64,000 nucleotides of DNA from Pseudonocardia thermophila (lineage in GTDB: Bacteria; Actinomycetota; Actinomycetes; Mycobacteriales; Pseudonocardiaceae). A program made the translations under genes and the position numbers. This document shows, one piece after another, positions 50,799-58,827 of the stretch. The stretch lies in assembly GCF_900142365.1 (NCBI RefSeq), contig NZ_FRAP01000002.1, forward strand, positions 1-64,000, read 5' to 3'. Each line of letters begins with the position of its first letter. The stretch's first letter is position 1. The notes beneath the pieces are model-generated. The model was not told the origin of the DNA. It saw nothing but the letters and a program-made list of their open reading frames with translations, and did not search any database.

Positions 50799-50843
50799 GC
50801 CGCCGATCTGAGCCGCCGACCTGAGCCGCCGACCTGAGCCGGG
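50792..50843. repeat. Four tandem 13-bp units
   Basis: GATCTGAGCCGCC is repeated at 50792, 50805, 50818 and 50831, with T-to-C changes in the last two and GGG at the end of the last. The first unit contains the TGA that ends the remnant at 50798. Because 13 is not a multiple of three, the four TGA copies close all three plus-strand frames. Confidence 0.85.
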
Positions 50844-50895
50844 CCGATCGGTGCGCCGCACCGTCCACCGTGCAGGTCGTGGCGGGTCCCGGCGT

Positions 50896-51939
50896 TCACA
50901 GGCCGAGCGCGGCCAGCGCCTGCAGGTCCTCCGCGGCGGCCACGCACCGGCGCACGTAGGCCTCGATCGCTGCCTCGGGGTACGTGCCGGGCGGCGTGCA
51001 GAGGAAGCGCAGCCCGTGCAGGACGTTGCGCCGGTAGGCCGTCCACGCCTCGGTGGGCGTGGGCGGCTGGGCCACCCCGCGGCGGCGCAGCGCCTCCAGG
51101 TAGCCGAGCAGCAGCTCGCGCTCGTAGCGGCGGCGGACGGCCACGCTCGCGCTCCCCACGAGGTAGCGCGTCACGTCGTAGGCGTACGGGCCGGCCGAGA
51201 GCGCCTGCCAGTCCAGGAAGCCGAGGCGCCCGTCGACGCCGGTGTAGGTGTTGCCCAGGTGCGGATCGCCGTGCAGCACAGTGACCGCCTGCCCGTCCTG
51301 CAACCGCCACATCCGCTCCGTCGCCTCGACCACGAGCGCAGGGCTGCGCAGTGGTTGTGGCACCAGCGATCCGGCGGGCCGGTCGAGGGCGCGCCGCCAC
51401 CCGTCCCCGGCGAGCAGACCGAGCACGACCGGCCGCAGGTCCCCCGGGTACGGCTCGACGCCGGCCGGCGGTGCGTCCCACCAGGCGGCGTGCAGGAGCG
51501 CGAGCTGAGCCAGCCCGTCGCGCAGCTCGGCGACCCCGAGCGGGCGGCGCGGATCGCCGAACCGGGCGGCGCCGGACAGATCGGCCAGCACCAGCACCGA
51601 ATGGCCGGTGCGGTCGTCGGTGGCCGCGAAGAAGCACTCCGGGACCCGCACCGGCACGGTGCGGGCGAACTCGGTGTAGAAGCGGGTCTCCCGGGCCGCG
51701 GCGGCCCGCAGACGGCCCACGTCCAGGCCCAGGGTGGTCTTCAGGTACAGCGCCTCGGGCAGCCCGGCCGGGTTGGCTGCGTACGTCACCGCGAGCGGCA
51801 CCCCGGCGGCGAACCGCACCGTCGGCGCGCCGCGGCGGACGGTCGCGACCCGGGTACCGGGCCGGTCCTGCGAGAGCGCCGCGCTCAGCCACTCCGCGGT
51901 GACGCCGGCCAGCTCGCCCGGCAGCTCCACGGGTGTCAC
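50896..51939 (-). CDS. APH/ecdysteroid-kinase-like phosphotransferase
   Basis: 347 residues with a protein-kinase-like fold. The catalytic loop is HGDPHLGN and the metal-binding DFG equivalent is LDWQALS. The N-lobe lysine is probably in ALYLKTTLG. The family phosphorylates small hydroxylated molecules (aminoglycosides, choline, ecdysteroids), and members often occur in actinobacterial acyl-CoA dehydrogenase clusters. Here it may phosphorylate a hydroxylated intermediate. The GTG start overlaps the stop of the LLM gene (GTGA), so the two are coupled. Confidence 0.9.
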   Translation of the reverse strand: MTPVELPGELAGVTAEWLSAALSQDRPGTRVATVRRGAPTVRFAAGVPLAVTYAANPAGLPEALYLKTTLGLDVGRLRAAAARETRFYTEFARTVPVRVPECFFAATDDRTGHSVLVLADLSGAARFGDPRRPLGVAELRDGLAQLALLHAAWWDAPPAGVEPYPGDLRPVVLGLLAGDGWRRALDRPAGSLVPQPLRSPALVVEATERMWRLQDGQAVTVLHGDPHLGNTYTGVDGRLGFLDWQALSAGPYAYDVTRYLVGSASVAVRRRYERELLLGYLEALRRRGVAQPPTPTEAWTAYRRNVLHGLRFLCTPPGTYPEAAIEAYVRRCVAAAEDLQALAALGL

Positions 51940-52808
51940 GTGTGACGGGAGATCACGTCGTCGGCGAACCGCTTGGCCCAGTCGACCGTCGCGCCCAGCT
52001 CCAGGCGTTCACCCAGGTCGCGCCGCGGATCGACGACCACCCGGGTCACGCCGAGATCGGCCAGCTCGGCGTACAGATCGGGCCGGAAGGCCAGCTCGCC
52101 GCACAGCGTCACCTCGAACGGGCCGGTCCGCCCGGCCGCCCGCCGGGCCTCCATGACGACGTCGAGCTTCTCCTTCACCTCGGCCACGTCCGTGCAGCCG
52201 ACCTCGATCCAGCCGTCGCCGCGGGCGCCCGCCCGGCGCAACGCGCGCCGGCTGACCCCGCCGACCTCGATCGGGATGCCCTCCGGGCGGATCGGTTTCG
52301 GTTCGAACGCGACCGGGCCGAAGTCGAAGAACTCGTCGTGGACCTCGATCCGCTCCTCGCGCCACAGCCGGCGGATCGCGTCGATCGCGGCGTCGGTGCG
52401 CCGGCCGCGGTCAGCGAACGGCAGGCCCAGGTAGGTGAACTCGTCGGCGAGCCAGCCGACCCCCACCCCGAGCGTGACCCGGCCGCGGGTCACCCGGTCC
52501 AGGGTGACCACCGAGCGGGCCGTCTGCAGCGGGTGGCGCAGCGGCAGCACGTAGACGTTGGTCGCGAACCGGATCCGGCTGGTCGCTGCGGCCAGGAAGC
52601 CGAAGAGGACCCACACGTCGTAGACGGGGGTGCGCGGCTGGAACGGCGGATGGCCGTCCGGGCTGTACGGATAGGTGGTGGGCGGATCGGCCGGGAACAC
52701 CAGGTGCTCCGGCATCCACACCGACTCGAACCCGTTCTCCTCGTACGCCGCGGCCAGCTCGGGCAGCTTCCGCAGCGACAGGCCCATGATCGTGGTGCCG
52801 AACTTCAT
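51936..52808 (-). CDS. LLM class F420-dependent-type oxidoreductase
   Basis: 290 residues of the luciferase-like monooxygenase fold (TIM barrel). Typical landmarks are FESVWMPEHLVFP, RIRFATNVYVLPLRHP and LGVGVGWLADEF, with PIPIEVGG-type C-terminal strand GIPIEVGGVSRRALRRA. In actinomycetes this subgroup usually uses coenzyme F420, though an FMN-dependent role cannot be excluded from sequence. The ATG at 52808 starts directly with strand 1. It lies 11 nt after the LivF-type gene and is coupled to the kinase-like gene. Confidence 0.93.
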   Translation of the reverse strand: MKFGTTIMGLSLRKLPELAAAYEENGFESVWMPEHLVFPADPPTTYPYSPDGHPPFQPRTPVYDVWVLFGFLAAATSRIRFATNVYVLPLRHPLQTARSVVTLDRVTRGRVTLGVGVGWLADEFTYLGLPFADRGRRTDAAIDAIRRLWREERIEVHDEFFDFGPVAFEPKPIRPEGIPIEVGGVSRRALRRAGARGDGWIEVGCTDVAEVKEKLDVVMEARRAAGRTGPFEVTLCGELAFRPDLYAELADLGVTRVVVDPRRDLGERLELGATVDWAKRFADDVISRHT

Positions 52809-52819
52809 CGTCGGTCCTC

Positions 52820-53515
52820 TCAGGACGGGTAGAGCGCGCCCGTGCCCGTGCTCGCGGTGTGCTCGAAGGCCGCCCGCAGTTCGGCGGCCGGACCCTCGGC
52901 CACGACGACGCCGCGCTGCAGGACGTAGCCTCGGTCGGCGACGGTCAGGGCCCGGCGGACCTGCTGCTCGACCAGCAGGATCCCGACGCCGCGCTCGCGC
53001 GCGGCCTGCCGCGCCGCCCCGAACAGCCGCTCCACGACGAGCGGGGCGAGCCCGGCCGAGACCTCGTCGAGCAGTAGGAAGCGGGGCCGGGCGGCCAGCG
53101 CCCTGGCCAGGGCGAGGATCTGCTGCTCGCCACCGGAGAGCATGCCTGCGCGGCGGGGGAGCAGCGGGCCGAGCTCGGGGAACAGCTCCACGGCTGCGGC
53201 GACTCCACCCACGCCGAGCGCGAGGTTGGCTTCGGCGGTCAGCGACGCGAACACCGAGCGCTCCGCGACCAGCCCGATCCCGGCCCGGGCAATGCGGTGC
53301 GGGCCGCCGGTGAGCCGCGTGCCGCCGATGCGGACCTGCCCTCCGAACGGGTGCAGGTGCTCGGTGATCGTCAGCAGCGCGGTGGTCTTGCCGGCCCCGT
53401 TGGGCCCGAGCAGCGCCACCACCTCACCGGGCTCGACGCGCAGATCGATGCCGTGCACGATCTCGATGCGGCCGTATCCGGCCCGCAGACCCTCCACCAC
53501 CAGCTGCTCTGCCAC
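52820..53515 (-). CDS. LivF-type ABC transporter ATP-binding protein
   Basis: 231 residues. Walker A GPNGAGKTT (about residues 37-45), signature LSGGEQQ, Walker B FLLLDEVSAGLAP and the Q-loop region are complete. It is the second ATPase of a branched-chain-type importer. The only candidate partner in the window is the LivHMG fusion at 41171, which lacks an adjacent LivF. The start at 53515 lies in an AT-rich divergent spacer with regulon-like motifs. Confidence 0.94.
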   Translation of the reverse strand: MAEQLVVEGLRAGYGRIEIVHGIDLRVEPGEVVALLGPNGAGKTTALLTITEHLHPFGGQVRIGGTRLTGGPHRIARAGIGLVAERSVFASLTAEANLALGVGGVAAAVELFPELGPLLPRRAGMLSGGEQQILALARALAARPRFLLLDEVSAGLAPLVVERLFGAARQAARERGVGILLVEQQVRRALTVADRGYVLQRGVVVAEGPAAELRAAFEHTASTGTGALYPS

Positions 53516-53530
53516 GGTGACGCCAATCTG

Positions 53531-53655
53531 ATATCGACTCTCAACTGAGATCGAGGCGCAAAGCTACGGGTGCAGGTCAGCGTGTGTCAACCCGCTCCCA
53601 GGGAAATACTGATAGAAACTATCGCTTGACTGCAGCAATCAGATTCTCCTAGCCT
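53531..53655. promoter_or_regulatory. Divergent promoter/operator region (LivF / SnoaL-like)
   Basis: The inverted octamer ACTCTCAA (53537-53544, complement of TTGAGAGT) lies close to the LivF start. GATAG-AAA-CTATC (53611-53623) is a perfect palindrome directly before a promoter-like pair TTGACT (53626-53631) and TAGCCT (53650-53655), 18 bp apart, reading toward the SnoaL-like gene at 53708. The palindrome position suits a regulator of that promoter. Confidence 0.5.
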
Positions 53656-53707
53656 GACCTCCGCATCTCGTGCGATGGCGCGCGAACCGAGGGATAGGTG
53701 GAACCCA

Positions 53708-54145
53708 ATGAGCGAGCTCTTCGACCGCTTCTCGGAGGCGTACAAGGCGCTGGAGCGCCGGGACGTCAGCAAGATGGCCGACCTGTTCGCCGACGACATC
53801 GTCTTCATCACCCCCGAGCGGACGATGAAGGGCAAGGAGGAGGCCATCTCGCGCTTCGTGGCCAACCAGAACGCCTTCTCCGATCTGAAGCTCGAGGTCG
53901 ACCCCGAGCACGGGGTGATCGACGCAGGCGACTGCTGCGCGGTCGAGTTCATCATCACCGGCACGCTGAAGGGCGATCTCGACACCACCGTGAGCATCAA
54001 CGACGGCACGGTGGGCGACACCGTCAAGGCGACGGGCAAGAAGTTCAGGATGCGCTCCACCGACCACGTGTGGTGGCGCGACGGCAAGATCTACAAGTTC
54101 TCGGTGTACTACGACCCCGCCGAGCCGACCCGGCAGATCGTCTGA
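53708..54145 (+). CDS. SnoaL/NTF2-like protein
   Basis: 145 residues, a single NTF2-like cone (FDRFSEAYKALERRDVSKM, LFADDIVFITPERT, RSTDHVWWRDGKIYKFSVYYD). Possible roles are dehydratase, isomerase or ester-cyclase-like chemistry. The ATG at 53708 follows AGGTGG and is preceded by a good promoter-like pair. It is the first gene of a plus-strand set with a second SnoaL-like protein, a NIPSNAP protein and two LysR regulators. Confidence 0.88.
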   Translation: MSELFDRFSEAYKALERRDVSKMADLFADDIVFITPERTMKGKEEAISRFVANQNAFSDLKLEVDPEHGVIDAGDCCAVEFIITGTLKGDLDTTVSINDGTVGDTVKATGKKFRMRSTDHVWWRDGKIYKFSVYYDPAEPTRQIV

Positions 54146-54160
54146 TCAGGGCGACGAGCC

Positions 54161-54577
54161 ATGGCCACGACGTCCGACGAAGCCGCCATCCGGCGCGTGC
54201 TGACCCGCTGGATGCAGCTCGACGACTCCTACGCCGACGAGGAGTGGATCACCGGCATCCTCACCGAGGACTTCGTCCTGCACGCCGGGGACCTGCGGGT
54301 CGAGGGGCGGGCGGCGGTCCGGGAGCTGAACGACCGCCGGGCCGCCGGTCCGCCGCGCGGCAAGCACATCCTCAGCGAGCCCAACATCGAGGTGAACGGG
54401 GACGAAGCGGTCGCGATCACCGACTACCTCTACGTCACCGGCTCCGCCGAGGCGGGGTACACCATCACCACCGCGGGGCAGTACCGCGACGAGCTGGTCC
54501 GCGACCCGGCCGGGGCGTGGCGGGTCCGCAGGCGCACCAACACGCACATGTCCGTTCCGGCGGGGGCGCCGTCGTGA
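54161..54577 (+). CDS. SnoaL/NTF2-like protein (second copy)
   Basis: 138 residues, same fold as the upstream gene but clearly divergent in sequence (AIRRVLTRWMQLDDSYADEEW, DFVLHAGDLRVEGRAAV, GQYRDELVRDPAGAWRVRRR). It resembles the SnoaL_4 type seen with ring hydroxylases and isomerases. Two adjacent NTF2-like proteins may form a heteromer. The ATG at 54161 is 15 nt after the first. Its stop overlaps the NIPSNAP GTG. Confidence 0.88.
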   Translation: MATTSDEAAIRRVLTRWMQLDDSYADEEWITGILTEDFVLHAGDLRVEGRAAVRELNDRRAAGPPRGKHILSEPNIEVNGDEAVAITDYLYVTGSAEAGYTITTAGQYRDELVRDPAGAWRVRRRTNTHMSVPAGAPS

Positions 54578-54906
54578 GCCTGCTGGAACTGCGGCACTAC
54601 GAGCTGTTCCCGCACAACCGGGAGCACCTGCACGCCCGCTTCGCCGAGCACACCGCGCCGATCTTCGAGCGGCTCGGCCTGCGTGCGCGCGGCTTCTACG
54701 AGATCACCTGCGGGCCCGGCGAGGGTGATCTCGTCTACTTCATGGAGTGGGAGTCCCCCGCCGAGCGGGCGGAGGGCTGGGCGCGGTTCGCCGCGGACCC
54801 CGAGTGGCAGAAGGTCCGGGCGGAGACCAACGGCCGGCACGGCCCGCTCGTCGCGCGGACCCACTCCCAGCTGCTCGTGCCCACGAGCTACTCGCGCGAC
54901 CGCTAG
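54574..54906 (+). CDS. NIPSNAP family protein
   Basis: 110 residues, one NIPSNAP ferredoxin-like module: LLELRHYELFPHNREHLH, then GFYEITCGPGEGDLVYFMEW and WARFAADPEWQKVRAET. The family has no general biochemical function; bacterial members often lie in degradation clusters next to oxygenases. The GTG start overlaps the SnoaL-like stop (GTGA), and the next lysR starts 4 nt after the TAG, so all are probably on one transcript. Confidence 0.9.
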   Translation: MSLLELRHYELFPHNREHLHARFAEHTAPIFERLGLRARGFYEITCGPGEGDLVYFMEWESPAERAEGWARFAADPEWQKVRAETNGRHGPLVARTHSQLLVPTSYSRDR

Positions 54907-54910
54907 GGCC

Positions 54911-55807
54911 GTGGACTTCGCCCAGGTCGAGCTGGTGCTCGCGCTCGACGAGGCGCGGTCGCTCTCCGGGGCCGCTGAACTGCTGGGCACCACGACGACG
55001 GCCGTGTCCCAGCAGCTGCGGCGGCTGGAGCGCGAGGTCGGCGGCGAGGTGTTCGTGCGCACCCCGCACGGGGTGGTGCCGACGCCCGCCGCCGACCTGC
55101 TGCTGCGCCGGGCCCGGCGGGTCGCCACGACGATGGAGACGCTCACGGCGGGGCGCGCCGGGGCCGCGGCCGAGCTGGTGCGGGTCACCGCGCTGGACAG
55201 CGCGGCCGAACACCTGGCCCGCGCTGTCCGCCGGGCCCGGCAGCAGGCCCCCGACCTGCGCGTCGAGATCCGGGAGGCCCGCACCGCGCCGGAGCTGCTC
55301 GCCGCGGTGCGCGACGGCCGCACCGGCCTCGGGATCGGCTACCTGGACGCCCGGGACGTGCGGTGGAGCCATCGCCGCGAGCTGGTCCTCGATCCGGTGG
55401 CGCACGACGAGTGCTGCGTCGTGCTCCCGCCGGCCTGCGCCGACCTGCCCGATCCGCTGCCCGTCACCGAGCTGCCGGATCTCGACGTCGTGACCACCAC
55501 GCAGGACGCGGTGTCGCGGCGGCTGGTGGAGCGGGTGCTCGCGCGGGCCGGGGTGCGTCGCCGCGCCGGGATCGCGACGGCCCACCGCGCGATGCTGGTC
55601 CCTCTGGTGCGGGCGGGAGCGGGGATGGCGTGGACCACGTTGGAGGCGGTCGCTCCCGCTGCCCCGGGGGTGGTGGTGCGCCGCGTGGTCCCCGCGGTCA
55701 CGCTGCCCGTCTACGTGGTGCGCCCCGCCGAACCCCCGACCGGCGGGGCCGCGTTGCTGCACGCACTGCTGACCGACCGGGCCGCCGAGCGGCGGGCCGG
55801 GGCCTGA
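54911..55807 (+). CDS. LysR family transcriptional regulator
   Basis: 298 residues. The HTH is at the N-terminus (FAQVELVLALDEARSLSGAA, TTTTAVSQQLRRLEREVGG), followed by a two-lobe effector domain. The GTG at 54911 is 4 nt after the NIPSNAP stop with AGGG just upstream. Being in the same direction as the structural genes, it is not in the classical divergent LTTR layout. A second LysR gene follows 4 nt later. Confidence 0.92.
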   Translation: MDFAQVELVLALDEARSLSGAAELLGTTTTAVSQQLRRLEREVGGEVFVRTPHGVVPTPAADLLLRRARRVATTMETLTAGRAGAAAELVRVTALDSAAEHLARAVRRARQQAPDLRVEIREARTAPELLAAVRDGRTGLGIGYLDARDVRWSHRRELVLDPVAHDECCVVLPPACADLPDPLPVTELPDLDVVTTTQDAVSRRLVERVLARAGVRRRAGIATAHRAMLVPLVRAGAGMAWTTLEAVAPAAPGVVVRRVVPAVTLPVYVVRPAEPPTGGAALLHALLTDRAAERRAGA

Positions 55808-55811
55808 TCCG

Positions 55812-56651
55812 ATGCACGCCCGGCAGCTGCGCTACTTCCTCGCGATCGTCGAGCACCGCGGGTACACGGCCGCGGCGCGGGCCCTGCACATCTCGCAGCC
55901 GACGCTCACGGTCGCGATGCGCGGGCTGGAGGAGGTCGTCGGGGCCGAGCTGTTCCGCCGGGCCGGTCGCCGGGTGGTGCTCTCCGACGCGGGCCGCCGG
56001 TTCCTCCCGCTCGCCCGCCGGCTGGCCGGCGAGCTGGACGAGCTGGACGATGCGGCCCGCAGCGTCGGCGATCCGGCGGGCCAGCGGCTGGTGCTGTGCG
56101 TCGCCCACGAGCTGGTCGAGTCCCCGGTCGCCGAGCTGGTCGGTGCCTACCGGGGCACGTGGCCGGACGTCGCCGTCGAGATCGTCGAACCAGAGGGCGA
56201 ACCCGGGACCGCGGTCGTCCACGGGACGGCGGACATCGGGTTCGGGCTGCGGCCCGGCCCGCTGCGCCGGTTCGGCCGCGCGGTGACCGTCCCCGTCGCG
56301 ACCCGGCGGTTCGGGCTCGCTGGGGAGGTGCCGGATCCGGTGCTGGCCGGGCCCGCGGGCAGCGCCTCGCGCGTGCTGCTCGACCGGCTCCCCGGCGGCC
56401 CCGCGACCCCAGCGGCGGTGGCCCGCTCGGACCGGTTGGAGTCGCTGGTCCGAGCGGGTGTCGGCGCCGCCGTGCTGCCACTGGCGGTGTGCGAGCGCCT
56501 CGGCGCGGCGGGCATTCCCTTCACGACGGATCCGCGGCTGGCCTGCTCGGTCGTCGTGACCTACCGGGCCCCGTCGACCGGCGCGGCCGCCCGGGAGTTC
56601 CTCAGGCTGCTGCGCAGGCGGCTGGAGACCCCGGGTGGCCGCGATTGGTAG
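55812..56651 (+). CDS. LysR family transcriptional regulator (second in tandem)
   Basis: 279 residues, slightly short. HTH: RQLRYFLAIVEHRGYTAAA, HISQPTLTVAMRGLEEVVG. The effector domain has the usual READI-like strand GTADIGFGLRPG. It is only distantly similar to the upstream LysR, so this is not a recent duplication. Tandem LysR genes may form two layers of control or act as hetero-oligomers. It ends before a hairpin shared with the convergent cupin gene. Confidence 0.92.
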   Translation: MHARQLRYFLAIVEHRGYTAAARALHISQPTLTVAMRGLEEVVGAELFRRAGRRVVLSDAGRRFLPLARRLAGELDELDDAARSVGDPAGQRLVLCVAHELVESPVAELVGAYRGTWPDVAVEIVEPEGEPGTAVVHGTADIGFGLRPGPLRRFGRAVTVPVATRRFGLAGEVPDPVLAGPAGSASRVLLDRLPGGPATPAAVARSDRLESLVRAGVGAAVLPLAVCERLGAAGIPFTTDPRLACSVVVTYRAPSTGAAAREFLRLLRRRLETPGGRDW

Positions 56652-56669
56652 CGGCCGGTGTTCGATGGG

Positions 56670-56723
56670 CCGCACCCGCGCTCGGCACCCTCGCTGGTCG
56701 CCGATGGCCGCTCGCGGGTGCGG
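56670..56723. terminator. Hairpin between convergent lysR and cupin genes
   Basis: CCGCACCCGCG (56670-56680) and its perfect complement (56713-56723) enclose a 32-nt, partly foldable loop. It is the only structure in the 83-bp spacer between two converging genes and is placed to stop both. Confidence 0.55.
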
Positions 56724-56734
56724 CGGTCGCTGCC

Positions 56735-57274
56735 TCAGGTGACGCGGAGATCGGCCAGCAACTCGGTCATCAGCGCCGGGACGTCCTCCATCCCGGTCCG
56801 CCACGGCGACTGCCCGTCGCGCAGGTAGTCGTGCACGCGCCGCTCCCCGTCCGGGGTGACGTACTCGACGTTCGTCGCGCCGTCGCGGGTGGCGAAGAAC
56901 TCCACCCGGACGCAGCCTTCCGGCCCGGCCAGCTCCGGCCCGTACAGCTCGTGCGCCTTGGCGGTGAGCCCGTCGCCCGGGCCCAGCTTCGCGCCCGGCA
57001 CGTAGAGGCTGCCGCGCAGGACCAGCATGAAGATGTCGGTCGGGTGCGAGTGGTGCGGCAGCGCGTACAGCGGCGGCATCCGCAGCACCGTGGCCACCGG
57101 GGCGGCCGGGTCGTCGAGATCGCCCAGCACGAAGTACGACGAGCGGGACGCGTGCTCGTCCTCGACGACCGGCTCCGCGGGTTCGGTGGTGCGGATCTTG
57201 CCCGCGAACGTGATGGCCTTGAAGACGCCCTCGTTCTCCCAGAACTCGGGGTCGTCCATCTTCAGGTACCTCAT
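56735..57274 (-). CDS. Cupin domain protein
   Basis: 179 residues. The cupin core has the metal motif PHHSHPTDIFMLVLRGSL (H-x-H...E replaced around D/F) and the second motif near GPGDGLTAKAHELYG. The first histidine cluster is intact but the glutamate is not obvious, so metal-dependent catalysis is uncertain. It is the last gene of the minus-strand operon and its ATG overlaps the ligase stop (ATGA). Confidence 0.88.
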   Translation of the reverse strand: MRYLKMDDPEFWENEGVFKAITFAGKIRTTEPAEPVVEDEHASRSSYFVLGDLDDPAAPVATVLRMPPLYALPHHSHPTDIFMLVLRGSLYVPGAKLGPGDGLTAKAHELYGPELAGPEGCVRVEFFATRDGATNVEYVTPDGERRVHDYLRDGQSPWRTGMEDVPALMTELLADLRVT

Positions 57275-58827
57275 CGGGATCCTTCCCTTGCGTGGTCGGC
57301 CAGCCAGCCGGCCCGCAGCTCGCGGCGCAGGAGCTTGCCGCTGGGCGTGCGGGGGATGGTGGCGGTGCGGTGGACGGCGGTGATCCGCTTGTAGGTCGCG
57401 ACCCGCTCGCCCACCCAGGCGAGGAGGTCCTCGGGCGCGGTGTCCTCGCGCAGCACGACGGCGGCGACGGGGGTCTCGCCGGTACGCGGATCCGGCACCC
57501 CGAACACTCCGCAGTCGGCGACCGCGGGGTGGCTCATCAGCAGCCGTTCGAGCTCGGCCGGGGCGACCTGGAACGCGTTGACCTTGATCATCTCCTTGGC
57601 CCGCTCGACGAGGTGCAGCGCGCCGGACTCGTCGAGCAGGCCGACGTCGCCGGTGCGCAGCCAGCCGTCCTCGAACACCTCCTGCTCGGGGACGGGCGGG
57701 AGGTAGCCGCGGAACACCTGCGGGCCGCGGACCAGCACCTCGCCCGGCTCACCCGGGCCGCACGGCTCCCGGGTGGCGAGATCGACGATGCGCACCTGGG
57801 TGTCGGAGACCGGCAGGCCGGGGCAGTCCAGCCGCCACGTGTGCGGTGGCGCCGCCGCGGGGTTGCAGAACAGCAGCGGGGCCTCGGTGGCGCCGTAGGC
57901 GTGCAGCCAGCGGATGCCGGACCTGTGCGAAACGCGGCGGGCGAGCGCGACGTCCATCGGGGTCGCGCCCCACGAGACGTAGCGGAGGCTGGACAGGTCC
58001 CGCTTCTCCAGGTCCGGAACCCCGTCGAGGGCGAGCGCGACCGGGGCGGCGCCGAAGGTGAGGGTGATCGCCTCCTGCTCGATGCAGTCGAGGACGGCGG
58101 CGACGTCGAACCGCTCCTGCAGGCGCAGATGAGCCCGCGCGGCGAACGCCCCGGCCGCGGTGATCACGCCGTAGACGTGGAAGCCGGGCAGGAACAGCAG
58201 CATCCGGTCGGACGGGCGCATCGCACCCGCGACCACCCACTGGAGGGTGGCCGGGACGATCGTCGAGTGGGTGTGCACGGCCGCCTTGGGCAGGCCCGTG
58301 GTGCCCGAGCTGAACGGCAGCACGGCCTCCAGCGGCCCCCAGGCGGCGACCGGCACCGCGGGGCGGGTGCGCGGCTGCCCGGCGGCGGCGTCGACGAGCG
58401 GGCGCCAGCCGGTGGCGACCCGACCGCCGGCGTGCAGCAGCAGCGGCGGCAGCGCGGTCGGGGCGAGCGGCAGCGGCTCGTGCGCGATCAGGCCGCGCGG
58501 CGTGGTCGTGGTGAGCGCGCCGCGCATCTCGTCGGCGGTCCAGCGCGGGTTGGTCAGGACCGCGGCGGCGCCCGCCTTGGACACCGCGAACAGCGTCACG
58601 ACCAGGTCGATCCCGGTGGGCAGCGCGACCGCCACCCGGTCACCGGGGCCGATCCCGGCCGCGCCGAGCGCGTGCGCGAGCGCGTTGGCCGCCTGGTCGA
58701 CCTCCCGGAAGGACAGGGTGCGGTCGTCGTCGGAGACCGCGGCCCGTTCCGGGGCGGCGTCCGCGGCGTCCTCCAGGAAGTGGTGCAGCGGCCGGTCGGG
58801 GTAGCTGATCGGCGGGTGGCCGGTCAT
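57271..58827 (-). CDS. Acyl-CoA ligase (AMP-forming), second in the island
   Basis: 518 residues, ANL superfamily. Phosphate loop PFSSGTTGLPKAAVHTH, A5 motif YGATEAP, DGWLRTGDV, and the catalytic lysine in TPSGKLLRREL are all canonical. It resembles 4-coumarate-CoA-ligase/long-chain acyl-CoA synthetase types. It activates a carboxylic acid for the following beta-oxidation genes. Start ATG at 58827 overlaps the stop of the upstream dehydrogenase gene (ATGA). This ligase and the one at 47320 may act on two acids of the same pathway. Confidence 0.95.
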   Translation of the reverse strand: MTGHPPISYPDRPLHHFLEDAADAAPERAAVSDDDRTLSFREVDQAANALAHALGAAGIGPGDRVAVALPTGIDLVVTLFAVSKAGAAAVLTNPRWTADEMRGALTTTTPRGLIAHEPLPLAPTALPPLLLHAGGRVATGWRPLVDAAAGQPRTRPAVPVAAWGPLEAVLPFSSGTTGLPKAAVHTHSTIVPATLQWVVAGAMRPSDRMLLFLPGFHVYGVITAAGAFAARAHLRLQERFDVAAVLDCIEQEAITLTFGAAPVALALDGVPDLEKRDLSSLRYVSWGATPMDVALARRVSHRSGIRWLHAYGATEAPLLFCNPAAAPPHTWRLDCPGLPVSDTQVRIVDLATREPCGPGEPGEVLVRGPQVFRGYLPPVPEQEVFEDGWLRTGDVGLLDESGALHLVERAKEMIKVNAFQVAPAELERLLMSHPAVADCGVFGVPDPRTGETPVAAVVLREDTAPEDLLAWVGERVATYKRITAVHRTATIPRTPSGKLLRRELRAGWLADHAREGSR

